Assembly (NCBI GenBank): GCA_947455205.1
Contig: CANGNF010000023.1
Span: 1 to 64,000, forward strand
DNA length: 64,000 nt
Origin: Acetobacteraceae bacterium
GTDB lineage: Bacteria; Pseudomonadota; Alphaproteobacteria; Acetobacterales; Acetobacteraceae
Direction: 5' to 3'
Shown here: positions 17,639 through 25,649 of the stretch, piece by piece
Layout: each line of letters starts with the position of its first letter
Position numbering within the stretch: the first letter of the stretch is position 1
The notes under the pieces: generated by a model
The model's database searches: none
What the model was told of the DNA's origin: nothing
Seen by the model: only the letters and a program-made list of their open reading frames with translations
Program-made: the position numbers and the translations under genes

Positions 17639-18502
17639 ATGCCCGATTCCCCCGAGGCCCCGGCCCAGGCGGAGGCCCGCGCCGCCATCGCCGCCGCCGG
17701 CACCCTGCCGGACCACGAGATCGACCTGGCCAGCGTGGCCCTGCAATTCGCCCGGATCGACCGGCCGGACGCCGATTGGCGCGCCGCCGCCGCGGCGCTG
17801 TCCGCCCTGGCACGCTCGGCGGTGCAGGCCGCCATCGGCAACCCCCGGGCGGAAGCCGGCGACCTGATGCAGCGCGCCACCACCCTGGCCGCGGTGATCC
17901 ATGAGCAGGCCGGCTTCGACGGTGACAGCGAGCATTACGACGACCTGGCCAATGCCAACCTGATCGAGGTGCTGAACCGCCGGCGCGGGCTGCCGGTGGC
18001 GCTGGGCATCCTGTGGCTGCACGCCGCCGAGGCCGCCGGCTGGGGCGCCCATGGCGTGGACTTTCCGGGCCATTTCCTGGTGGCGCTGGAAGGCGGGCGC
18101 GGCCAGGCGGTGGTGGACGTGTTCCATGGCGGCGCCCCGCTGGGCGCGCCGGAACTGCGCCACCTGCTGAAGCGGATGGAGGGCGACAAGGCCGAGCTGC
18201 GCCCCGGCCTGCTGGTGGCGATGAGCCGGCGCGGCGTGCTGCTGCGACTGCAGAACAACATCAAGCTGCGCCGGCTACGCGCCGGCGACATGCCGGGGGC
18301 GCTGGCCTGCACCCAGGACATGCTGCGCCTCGCGCCGGACCACGCGCCGATGTGGCGCGAGGCCGGGCTGATGAACCAGCGGCTGGACCGGATCGGCGCC
18401 GCGCTGCAATGCCTGGACCGCTGCCTGGAGTTGGAGCCGGAGGGCGAGATGGCCGGCCGGGTGCGCCAGGTGATCGAGGAATTGCGCCAGCGGCTGAATT
18501 GA
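17639..18502 (+). CDS. SirB1 family protein (transglutaminase-like plus TPR)
   Basis: A 287-residue protein. The central block YDDLANANLIEVLNRRRGLP and the following GVDFPGHFLVAL carry the core of the SirB1/COG2912 transglutaminase-like fold, in which the histidine and aspartate are retained but peptidase activity is not established. The C-terminal 80 residues form TPR-like helices (RLQNNIKLRRLRAGDMPGAL, LERCLELEP-like repeats). It starts at ATG 17639 and is predicted to be cytoplasmic. Its function is unknown; the name comes from a Salmonella gene. Confidence 0.85.
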   Translation: MPDSPEAPAQAEARAAIAAAGTLPDHEIDLASVALQFARIDRPDADWRAAAAALSALARSAVQAAIGNPRAEAGDLMQRATTLAAVIHEQAGFDGDSEHYDDLANANLIEVLNRRRGLPVALGILWLHAAEAAGWGAHGVDFPGHFLVALEGGRGQAVVDVFHGGAPLGAPELRHLLKRMEGDKAELRPGLLVAMSRRGVLLRLQNNIKLRRLRAGDMPGALACTQDMLRLAPDHAPMWREAGLMNQRLDRIGAALQCLDRCLELEPEGEMAGRVRQVIEELRQRLN

Positions 18503-18627
18503 GCGGATGGCGGTTGCGCGAGCCGCGCAACCCACCCCGGCGCCCGGCGTATTGAGCCGGTCGGGCCGGCATCGCCGAAGCCGCCGTACCGCGCCGCGGC
18601 GGCGGGTGCCCGCCGCGAGGAGGTGGG

Positions 18628-19077
18628 ATGTACGGGCGCAGGGCTTTGCTGACGCTTCTGGCCGGGCTGGGCATGCCGGCGCTGGCCGGCAGGGCGGCGC
18701 AGGCGCAGGCGACCGAGGCGGGGGAGATCCGCCCGGTGCGGCCGGTGCGCCGGCCTCAGCGCCCGGTGCCGCCGCGCCCGCCCACGCCCCCCGTGGCGGA
18801 AACGCGGGAGGTGCGGCCGGCCCCCGCGATCGACCGCCCGGCGCTGCAGCCGTTGGGGCCCGGCCCGCAGCCGGCGCCGGTGCCCTTCGCCAATGCCCAG
18901 CCGCCGCTGGTGGACCGCCAGCCGCGCCCCAGCATCGCCTTCGGCGTGCCGACGCCGCCGGTGTTCGGCCAGGGCGAGACCTTCGCCCGGCCCGATTCGA
19001 TCAACGAGACCACGCGGGCGCAGCAGGGCGCGCGGCTGCCCTCGCCCGGGGCCACGCTGCGGCTGCCGATGTGGTGA
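18628..19077 (+). CDS. Hypothetical proline-rich exported protein
   Basis: A 149-residue protein with a signal peptide containing twin arginine-like MYGRRALLTLLAG and an AQAQA cleavage region, then a Pro/Arg-rich low-complexity stretch (residues 33-58) and a C-terminal block with FGVPTPPVFGQGETFARPDS. A very strong ribosome-binding site (GAGGAGGTG) lies a few bases before ATG 18628, which supports it as a real gene. I recognise no family. The 125-bp gap before it shows nothing clear beyond the ribosome-binding site. Confidence 0.65.
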   Translation: MYGRRALLTLLAGLGMPALAGRAAQAQATEAGEIRPVRPVRRPQRPVPPRPPTPPVAETREVRPAPAIDRPALQPLGPGPQPAPVPFANAQPPLVDRQPRPSIAFGVPTPPVFGQGETFARPDSINETTRAQQGARLPSPGATLRLPMW

Positions 19078-19116
19078 GGCTTGCGCGCCGGCCCGGCACG
19101 GGGGCAGGCTGGCGCC

Positions 19117-19362
19117 ATGCTCGAACTCCGCCCCTGCTGCGAATGCTGCGGCACCGACCTGCCCCCGGCCAGCCTGGAGGCCCGCATCTGCAGCTATGAA
19201 TGCACCTTCTGCGCCGGCTGCGCCGAGGCCACGCTGCGCGGGATTTGCCCGAATTGCGGCGGCGAGCTGGTGCGCCGCCCGGTGCGCCCGGCGGCACGGC
19301 TGGAGAAGCACCCGGCCAGCACCGTCCGCAAGGTGAAGCCGGGCGGCTGCGTCGCGGTCTGA
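19117..19362 (+). CDS. DUF1272 domain protein (zinc-ribbon-like)
   Basis: An 81-residue protein beginning MLELRPCCECCGTDLPP, with eight cysteines in paired CxxC arrangements (PCCECCG, CSYECTFCAGCAE, CPNCGGEL), the signature of DUF1272. The cysteines probably bind two zinc ions. Function is unknown. It is convergent with the aldehyde dehydrogenase gene, with a 36-bp GC-rich gap that shows no clear terminator. Confidence 0.85.
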   Translation: MLELRPCCECCGTDLPPASLEARICSYECTFCAGCAEATLRGICPNCGGELVRRPVRPAARLEKHPASTVRKVKPGGCVAV

Positions 19363-19398
19363 GAGCGGGCGGGCAGCGCGCCCTCACGGCCACCGGCC

Positions 19399-20748
19399 TC
19401 AGCGCAACAGACGGCGCACCAGCGCGCGGGCGCGGTCGCCGCGCGGCGGGTCCAGCAGACGCGAAAGGCTGAAGCCACCCTGGACCACCTGGGCGCGCAG
19501 GTTGCTCATCTCCAGGAAGCCCGCTTCCGCATTGCGCCGGCCAAGGCCCGAGGCACCGATGCCGCCGAAGGGCAGCCCCGGCATCGCCGCGTATTCCAGG
19601 CAGCGCTCCTCGACCAGCGCGCCGGACCGGGTGGCGGCGGCGATGGCCGTGGCCTCTGCCCGGCTGGCGCCGAACAGGTAGATCGCCAGCGGCGCCGGGC
19701 GGGCATTCACCCAGGCCAGTGCTTCGGCCAGGGTGGCGCAGGGCTGCAGCGCCAGGACGGGGCCGAAGATTTCCGCCTGGTGCATCGGGTGGTCGGGCGG
19801 CGCGCTGGCCAGGCGCAGCGCCCGGCGGCGGCCGGGGCCATCCGCGGCCAGCGGCGTCAGCGTGGCGCCCTCGCACAGCGATTCGAGCCGGGCGAGCTGC
19901 GCGGCGTTGATGATGGCGGTGTCCGGCAGGCCGAGGCCGGCGGCGCGGCAGGCAGCGGCGAAGGCCTCCGGCGCATGGCCGACCAGCAGCACGGTATCCG
20001 GCGCCACGCAGGTCTGCCCGGCATTGAAGACCTTGCCGGCGAGGATCGCCTGGGCGGCCCGGTCCAGCCGGGCGCCGGGCAGCACCAGCGCCGGGCACTT
20101 GCCGCCCAGTTCCAGCGTGGTGGGCACCAGGCCGGGCGCGGCGGCGGCGGCCACCTTGCGGCCGATGCCGGTGCCGCCGGTGAACACCAGGTGGTCCCAG
20201 GGCTGCGCCGCGAAGTCGGCCGCCACCTGCGGCCCGCCCTGCACGGTCTGGACGATGTCGGGGCCGAGCGTTTCGGCCAGCAGCTCCGCCAGCAGGGCAG
20301 CGGTGCGGGGCGTCGCCTCGCTCGGCTTCACCGCCACGCGGTTGCCGGCGGCGATGGCGTCCACCAGCGGCATCAGCACCAGCTGCACCGGGTAGTTCCA
20401 GGGCGCCATGATGCCGATGACGCCCTTGGGCGCCGGCTGCATCGCGGCATGGGCGGGCCAGAAATGGAAGGGCACGCCGACCCGGCGCGGGCGCATCCAG
20501 CGGCGCAGCCGGGCGCGGGCCAGGTGAGCGGCGGCCAGCGGCACCATGATCTCGGCCAGCAGGGTCTCCTCGGCGCCGCGACCCTCGTAGTCGGCATCGA
20601 CAGCGGCGACGAAGGCATCGGCGCGGGCCAGCAGGCCCTGGACCAGGGCGGCGAGCAGGGCGCGGCGGCGGGCGGCATCCGGCGTACCGTCGCGGGCAGC
20701 GGCGGCGCGGAGCCGGGCCAGGGCCTCGGCGGGGGCCGCCACGTTCAC
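19399..20748 (-). CDS. Aldehyde dehydrogenase, probable C30-carotenoid aldehyde oxidation
   Basis: A 449-residue NAD(P)-dependent aldehyde dehydrogenase of the coniferyl-aldehyde-dehydrogenase/AldH type. It has the substrate-tunnel block IMAPWNYPVQLVL, the NAD site FTGGTGIGRKV, the catalytic Glu in TTLELGGK and the catalytic Cys in NAGQTCVAPD. It starts with a GTG that overlaps the hpnE stop (GTGA), so it is the last gene of the carotenoid operon. In staphyloxanthin-type pathways an aldehyde dehydrogenase (AldH/CrtNc) oxidises the terminal polyene aldehyde to the acid; that is the role inferred here from context. Confidence 0.88.
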   Translation of the reverse strand: MNVAAPAEALARLRAAAARDGTPDAARRRALLAALVQGLLARADAFVAAVDADYEGRGAEETLLAEIMVPLAAAHLARARLRRWMRPRRVGVPFHFWPAHAAMQPAPKGVIGIMAPWNYPVQLVLMPLVDAIAAGNRVAVKPSEATPRTAALLAELLAETLGPDIVQTVQGGPQVAADFAAQPWDHLVFTGGTGIGRKVAAAAAPGLVPTTLELGGKCPALVLPGARLDRAAQAILAGKVFNAGQTCVAPDTVLLVGHAPEAFAAACRAAGLGLPDTAIINAAQLARLESLCEGATLTPLAADGPGRRRALRLASAPPDHPMHQAEIFGPVLALQPCATLAEALAWVNARPAPLAIYLFGASRAEATAIAAATRSGALVEERCLEYAAMPGLPFGGIGASGLGRRNAEAGFLEMSNLRAQVVQGGFSLSRLLDPPRGDRARALVRRLLR

Positions 20749-21959
20749 CGCCGTAGCAGCGCGGCGGCGGCCGCCTGGCCGCTGCGGATGGCGGCGTCGA
20801 TGGTCGCGGGCAGCTGCGGCCAGGTCCAGTCCCCGGCCAGGGCCAGGTTGGCCAAGGGCTTGCGCACCGCGCGCAGCGGCGGGCCGGGCACATGGCGCGG
20901 GGTGGCGCGGCGTTCCTTCACCACGCGGCAGGGCGGCGTCATCAGCGGCCATTCGCCGGGAATGCGGAAGGCGGCGGCAACGCGGAGGATCTCGGTCCAG
21001 GCCCGCGGCGCCAGCTCCGCCTCCTTCAGCCCTGCCTCGGCATCCCCGGCGGAGACGGTGACGGAGACGCCCGTGGGCCGCACCAGCACCCATTGGCACA
21101 GCGCCCCCAGCAGGCCGATGAAGCGCACCGGGCCGGGGCCTTGCCGGTCGAAGTGCAGGTTGACGATGGGGGCATGCGCGGCCGGCACGTCCAGATGGGT
21201 CAGCAGGCGCTGGCTTTCCCAGGGTGGGGTGGCCAGCACCACCTGGTCGTCGCGGCCGAGCAGGATGCTGTCCTCGCCGAAGTCCAGCGCGGTGGCACGG
21301 CCCGCGGCCTGCACCAGGCGGCGCAGCCGGGCGCCGTGGCGGATGCCGCCGCCGGCACGCTCGATGGCGGCCAGGGCGGGGGCCACCAGGTCCGGCCCCA
21401 GCCCGTGCTCGGCCACGTAGAGCCGGGTGGCGCCAGGGCCGCCCAGCCGGCGCAGCACCTGGCCGAGCCGGGCGCTGGAGGCCTCCACCGAAGGCGTGTT
21501 CAGCGTGGCGATCACCAGCGGATCGACAAAGCCGCGATGGAATTCGGGATGGGCGGCCATCACCTCGGCAATCGGCCGGTCGCGGCCAAAGGCCATGCTG
21601 GCCATGCGCGCCACGGCGCCCAGCGTGGCACCGGCTGGGCGCAGCGCGGCGTTGCCCCAGGCCAGCGGCGAGAGCGCCACGCGCCGGGCGCTGCCATCGG
21701 CCAGGTCCAGCACCGGCAGGCCCTCGGGCTCCGGCTCCACCCAGCCGTCGCGGGCGCCGATGCGCTTGAGGAAGGCCAGCGCCGCCGTGTTGGCGCCGAC
21801 CAGCGCATGGGTGCCGTTGTCCGTGCCATCCGGCAGCGCGCGGGCGCGGCCGCCGGCCTGGGGGCTGGCTTCGTGCAGCATGACCGGGCGGCCGGTCTGG
21901 GCCAGGTCCAGCGCCGCGGCCAGCCCGGCCAGCCCGGCGCCGATGACGTGGATGGTCAT
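20745..21959 (-). CDS. hpnE: Hydroxysqualene dehydroxylase HpnE
   Basis: A 404-residue FAD enzyme that reduces hydroxysqualene to squalene, the last step of the HpnCDE route. The N-terminal Rossmann motif IGAGLAGLAAALDLA is followed by LHEASPQAGGRARA. Family blocks such as DNGTHALVGAN, the TLNTP stretch and the C-terminal LALAGDWTWPQLPATIDAAI are all present. It lies 94 bp after hpnCD and overlaps the aldehyde dehydrogenase start. Confidence 0.93.
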   Translation of the reverse strand: MTIHVIGAGLAGLAAALDLAQTGRPVMLHEASPQAGGRARALPDGTDNGTHALVGANTAALAFLKRIGARDGWVEPEPEGLPVLDLADGSARRVALSPLAWGNAALRPAGATLGAVARMASMAFGRDRPIAEVMAAHPEFHRGFVDPLVIATLNTPSVEASSARLGQVLRRLGGPGATRLYVAEHGLGPDLVAPALAAIERAGGGIRHGARLRRLVQAAGRATALDFGEDSILLGRDDQVVLATPPWESQRLLTHLDVPAAHAPIVNLHFDRQGPGPVRFIGLLGALCQWVLVRPTGVSVTVSAGDAEAGLKEAELAPRAWTEILRVAAAFRIPGEWPLMTPPCRVVKERRATPRHVPGPPLRAVRKPLANLALAGDWTWPQLPATIDAAIRSGQAAAAALLRR

Positions 21960-22015
21960 GCCGAGGCGGCGCCCGGATGGCAGCGGCAGGCGCGGCCGGC
22001 AGCGGCGGGCATGGC

Positions 22016-22029
22016 CCGGCGCGCGCCGG
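22016..22029. other. Perfect 14-base GC palindrome between hpnCD and hpnE
   Basis: CCGGCGCGCGCCGG reads the same on both strands. It lies in the 94-bp gap, the only sizeable gap inside the carotenoid operon. It could form an mRNA hairpin that tunes hpnE expression, but in DNA this GC-rich such palindromes also arise by chance. The gap holds no other feature that I can see. Confidence 0.25.
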
Positions 22030-22053
22030 CAAGGCAGCGCATGGCGGTGCGGC

Positions 22054-23706
22054 TCACGGCCGCTGCAGCCCCAGCGCCATCAGCGCCATTTTTACTTTTT
22101 CGCCCTTGGTCAGCTTGGGGCGCGGGCCGCTGCGCTGGGCAAAACCGCGCGCCACCAGGCGGTCCAGCAGCCGGCCATAGCCCCAGGCCATGACGGCGGC
22201 GGGCAGCAGCGCCTGGGCGGGGAAGCGGCCGATCTCGGCGCGGCCACGGGCGAAGCCGGCCTGGGCGCGGGCGGCCAGTTGGGCGCAGATGGCACCGAAG
22301 GCGGGGTGGGCGACGATCTCGCGCGCCGGGCCTTCCGGCACCCCGGCCTCGTCCAGCAGGTCGCGCGGGATGTAGACGCGCTCGCGCTCGGCATCCTCGT
22401 CCACGTCGCGCAGGATGTTGGTCAGCTGGAAGGTATGCCCGAGTTCCAGGCCGAAGCCCTCGGCCTCCGGCGCGCCGAAGATCCGCACGCTCATGGCGCC
22501 GACGCTGCCAGCGACGCGGCGGCAATACAGGTCCATGTCGGCTTCGGTCTGCAGCCGCAGGAAGTCGGTGGCGTCGGTCTCCATGCCCGCGATCATCGCC
22601 TCGCATTCCACCAGCGGCACGCCATAGGCGTTGCGGGCGAAGGCGAGTTCGCGCGAGACGGCGCAGTCGGGTTCCAGCAGCTTGCGGCGCCAGTCCAGCA
22701 GGAAGCGGCGCTTCTCGGCTTCCGGCATGGTGTTGTCGGCAATGTCGTCCACCGCGCGGCAGAAGGCATAAACGCCCCAAAGCGCGCGGCGACGCTCGCC
22801 CTTCAGCGCCGCCATGCCGCGGGCGAAGGAGGAGCCGGCACGGGACACGCGGGACGCCACGAGCTCGGCATCGGAAGGCCCGGTGCCGAAGGCGCCGAGC
22901 AGGGCGCCCATGAAGTCGGCCTTGCCCAGCTTGACCCGGCCCAGCACCGGGTCGGCCGCGCGCAGTTTTGCCAGTAGGCGGCGGGCCAGGCCGATGGTCA
23001 TGGCGCTCTGGATCGCCAGGCGCTTCGCCTTCACCAGCCGGGGCAGGGCGGCGGCGCGGTCCAGCTGTTCCTCCACGCGGTCCAGCGCGGCGTCCAGCAC
23101 CTCTCGCCGGCGCTGGGTGTTGGCGGGGTCGAAGAAGGCGTCGATGCCGCCGGCGCAGTCCATCCAGGGGGTAGGCAGGTAGATCCGGTCCAGGCTGGCG
23201 CGGTCGCCGACCAGGTCCTGCAGATGGTTCAGCACCTGCAGCGCGGTGCAGAGGCCATCGGCCGCCGCGTTGCCGGCGGCGTTGTCGCCATCGCCATGCA
23301 GCCGCAGCAGCATGCGGCCCACCGGGTCGGCGGAATGGGCGCAGTAGTCCTCCAACTCCGCCCAGTCGGCGTAGCGGGTCTTGAAGGCGTCCTGGCGGAA
23401 GGCGACCAGCATCTTGCGGGCTTCGTCGGTGCCAACGGCATGGCGATGCAGCCCCGCGGCTTCCGGCATGGTGGTGCCGGGGTCGTCCAGCGCGGCTTCC
23501 ATCAGGTTCAGCCGACGGATCTTCTCCTCCGGCGCCAGGTCCGGGCTGTCGCCGATATCGTCGGCGGTGCGGACGAAGCGGTAGAACGCCATCACCTTGG
23601 CGCGCAGCGGCTTGGCCAGGATCAGGCTGGCGGTGGGGAAATTCTCCTCGTCGTGGTCCCGGGTGGGGGTGGCGGAGACGGCGACGGAGGGCGTGGCGAG
23701 GCTCAT
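22054..23706 (-). CDS. hpnCD: Fused HpnC-HpnD: squalene-route prenyl transferase pair in one polypeptide
   Basis: A single uninterrupted 550-residue frame. Residues 1 to about 275 match HpnC (hydroxysqualene synthase): aspartate motif DDIGD at 49-53 and DLVGD at 164-168. Residues from about 278 match HpnD (presqualene diphosphate synthase): SDAELVASRVSRAGSSFARG, DDIAD at 320-324 and DVDED at 434-438. Both active sites look complete. The usual HpnD start codon is replaced by GAT in GPSDAEL; an in-frame GTG at residue 283 is the only nearby internal start. In known systems these are two separate genes acting in sequence: FPP to presqualene diphosphate (HpnD), then hydroxysqualene (HpnC). The start ATG overlaps the glycosyltransferase stop (ATGA). 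Confidence 0.92.
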   Translation of the reverse strand: MSLATPSVAVSATPTRDHDEENFPTASLILAKPLRAKVMAFYRFVRTADDIGDSPDLAPEEKIRRLNLMEAALDDPGTTMPEAAGLHRHAVGTDEARKMLVAFRQDAFKTRYADWAELEDYCAHSADPVGRMLLRLHGDGDNAAGNAAADGLCTALQVLNHLQDLVGDRASLDRIYLPTPWMDCAGGIDAFFDPANTQRRREVLDAALDRVEEQLDRAAALPRLVKAKRLAIQSAMTIGLARRLLAKLRAADPVLGRVKLGKADFMGALLGAFGTGPSDAELVASRVSRAGSSFARGMAALKGERRRALWGVYAFCRAVDDIADNTMPEAEKRRFLLDWRRKLLEPDCAVSRELAFARNAYGVPLVECEAMIAGMETDATDFLRLQTEADMDLYCRRVAGSVGAMSVRIFGAPEAEGFGLELGHTFQLTNILRDVDEDAERERVYIPRDLLDEAGVPEGPAREIVAHPAFGAICAQLAARAQAGFARGRAEIGRFPAQALLPAAVMAWGYGRLLDRLVARGFAQRSGPRPKLTKGEKVKMALMALGLQRP

Positions 23707-24794
23707 GCCGCCTTTGTGGACGGATATGCGCGGCCTTTCCAGCCCGCCGGGCGCCGCCGCAGCAGCGCAGTCCACTGGATCGCCAGGGCCACGGCCATGG
23801 TCAGCGGGTGCAGCGGGATGGTCCACAGGGGTTCGCGCGCCCGCAGCGTGATGGCAGCGCGCAGCCCGAGCGTCAGCAGCAGGGCCAGCGCGGCGGCCGG
23901 GGCCGGCAGCAGGAACCACGGCCACAGATGCGCCCCGGCCAGCAGCACGGTCCACACCGGCAGGCCGAGTGGCGTGGCCATGCCCTCCCGCGCATTCTTC
24001 AGGAAGCCGGGCCACGCCTCGCGGAAGCCGCCGTACATGCGGCATTCCGCCAGGGGGGCGCCGTCCACCACCTCGGTCCGCAGGCCGGCGCCGCGCAGCC
24101 GGCGGGCCAGGGCCAGGCCGTCATGCAGCACGGCGCGGATCGAGCCATGGCCGCCGACGGCGCGGTAGGCGGCGGCCTCCGCCAGCACCAGCTGGCCGCA
24201 GGCCGCCGCCAGGGAAGCCTTGCGCGTGCCGGCGCGGCCACCGCCGGGCAGGTAGCCCAGCAGGAGCAGGTTGATCGCCGGCACGGTCAGTGCCTCCCCC
24301 ACCGAGCCGATGCGCTGGCGCGGCACGCCGCTGACCATGGCCAGGTTGCGGGCGGCGGCATGGCCGGTCAGGCGCGCGGCGGCGTCGGGCGCCAGGCGCA
24401 CATCGGCGTCGATGAACAGCAGGTGGCTGCCGCTGGCGGCCTCGGCCAGGCGGGCGCAGGCATGCACCTTGCCGGTCCAGCCCGGCGGCAATGGCGGGGC
24501 GGCCAGCAGGCGCAGGCGCGGGTCCGCCGCGGCCAGGGCCCGGACCAGCGCCGGGGTGGCGTCGGTGCTGCCGTCGTCCATCACCAGCACCTCCACCGCC
24601 ACGCCCTGCTGCGCCAGGGCGGCGGCGAGGCAGGCCTCGATGTTGCCGGCCTCGTCGCGGGCGGGGATGAGGATGGAGACCAGCGCGCCCGGCGGCGGCG
24701 CGGCGGTGGCGCGGGGCAGCAGCGCCAGGTTCAGCGCGCCCAGCGCGGCCGGCAGCGCGGCCAGGGCCAGGGCGGCGGAGGCCGGCTCGATCAT
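23703..24794 (-). CDS. Membrane glycosyltransferase family 2, CrtQ/HpnB-like
   Basis: A 363-residue protein with an N-terminal membrane segment, a GT-A domain (SILIPARDEAGNIEACL, VLVMDDGSTDATP, the DxD-like FIDADVRLAPDA) and two or three C-terminal membrane helices. It resembles both HpnB, the hopene-associated glycosyltransferase, and CrtQ, which glucosylates diaponeurosporenoic acid in staphyloxanthin synthesis. Sitting between the acyltransferase and hpnCD in a CrtN/CrtP operon, a carotenoid-acid glycosyltransferase role is the better fit. Start and stop overlap both neighbours by four bases. Confidence 0.85.
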   Translation of the reverse strand: MIEPASAALALAALPAALGALNLALLPRATAAPPPGALVSILIPARDEAGNIEACLAAALAQQGVAVEVLVMDDGSTDATPALVRALAAADPRLRLLAAPPLPPGWTGKVHACARLAEAASGSHLLFIDADVRLAPDAAARLTGHAAARNLAMVSGVPRQRIGSVGEALTVPAINLLLLGYLPGGGRAGTRKASLAAACGQLVLAEAAAYRAVGGHGSIRAVLHDGLALARRLRGAGLRTEVVDGAPLAECRMYGGFREAWPGFLKNAREGMATPLGLPVWTVLLAGAHLWPWFLLPAPAAALALLLTLGLRAAITLRAREPLWTIPLHPLTMAVALAIQWTALLRRRPAGWKGRAYPSTKAA

Positions 24795-25645
24795 CGGCGG
24801 TCCTCGGCGGCGCCCGGCGCCGGCGGCGCGGGCTGGTGCGGCGGTTCCTCGCTGTGGCGTGGACCTTGCTCGTGGCGCGGGTCGAAGGGCTGGCCGCGCA
24901 GCGCCGCGCCCATCCGGCGCCAGGCCTGCCAGGCGCCGCCCATGCCCTCCCGGCCCTGCAGCAGCGTCTCGAACCGCTGCGGGTCGCGGCTGATGGCGTC
25001 CTCGGCCAGCCGGTCCATCGTCGCCTCCAGCGCCGCGGCCAGGGTGGTGGCGCGGCCCGGGCGGTCCTGCTGGCGCAGGCTGCTGGCCGTCACCGGGGGG
25101 CCGAAGGCGCAGAGCATCTCGGCCCGTGGCTCGCCCCAGAACGGGTATTCCAGCGCCAGCGGCAGGAAGCTCGCCGTGGGCGCCATCTCCGCCAGCCGGG
25201 TCAGACCGGGCATGATCGGCACCGGGCGGTCCCGCGCATCCATGAAGCGCCCCGGCGCATTCACCCACAGCATGCCGGCGGGGCTGGCCAGCACCTGCTC
25301 GGCGGCGCGCAGGAAGGCGAGGGCGCCGCGAGCCGAGCCCGCCTCCACCCCGAAGACGCCAATCCGGCGCATGAAGCGGTAGCGGGCCAGCGCCTCCGCC
25401 GCCATCGGCGCGTACATCTGCCGGGCCGGGAAGATCGCCCCGGCCAGCACCATGAAGGCGACGCCGTCCCACCACCCCGGGTGGTTGGCGAAGACCACCA
25501 CCGGCCCGTCCAGCGGCGCCGGCCGGCCCCAGCGCGCCAGGCGGATGGCCCTCAGCCCGCTGCGGGCACGGCGGCGGAAGGCCGCCAGGAAGAAGCGGTG
25601 CAGGGCCGGCGAGCGCAGCGCGACGGGCGAGGGCTCGGCCGCCAC
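24791..25645 (-). CDS. PlsC-like acyltransferase, probable carotenoid glycoside acylation
   Basis: A 284-residue protein starting at a GTG four bases after the upstream desaturase stop. The acyltransferase HX4D motif is NHPGWWD, followed by GVAFMVLAG; later blocks are MLWVNAPGRFMDARDRP (in the place of the EGTR-type motif) and FLPLALEYPFWGEPR. It belongs to the lysophospholipid-acyltransferase superfamily, not to the CrtO family of Staphylococcus, but has the position and predicted activity expected for fatty-acylation of a glycosyl carotenoid. The C-terminal 40 residues are Pro/His/Glu-rich and low complexity. Confidence 0.8.
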   Translation of the reverse strand: MAAEPSPVALRSPALHRFFLAAFRRRARSGLRAIRLARWGRPAPLDGPVVVFANHPGWWDGVAFMVLAGAIFPARQMYAPMAAEALARYRFMRRIGVFGVEAGSARGALAFLRAAEQVLASPAGMLWVNAPGRFMDARDRPVPIMPGLTRLAEMAPTASFLPLALEYPFWGEPRAEMLCAFGPPVTASSLRQQDRPGRATTLAAALEATMDRLAEDAISRDPQRFETLLQGREGMGGAWQAWRRMGAALRGQPFDPRHEQGPRHSEEPPHQPAPPAPGAAEDRR

Positions 25646-25649
25646 CGGG

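Noticed and set aside
22054..23706. HpnC-HpnD as two genes joined by a sequencing error
   Set aside because: There is no in-frame stop and no sign of a shift; both halves are in the same frame with GC3 pattern unchanged through the junction. An error cannot be fully excluded without reads.
23703..24794. Calling the glycosyltransferase HpnB of hopanoid synthesis
   Set aside because: No hopene cyclase or other hopanoid side-chain gene is nearby, while carotenoid genes flank it; I left the symbol empty.
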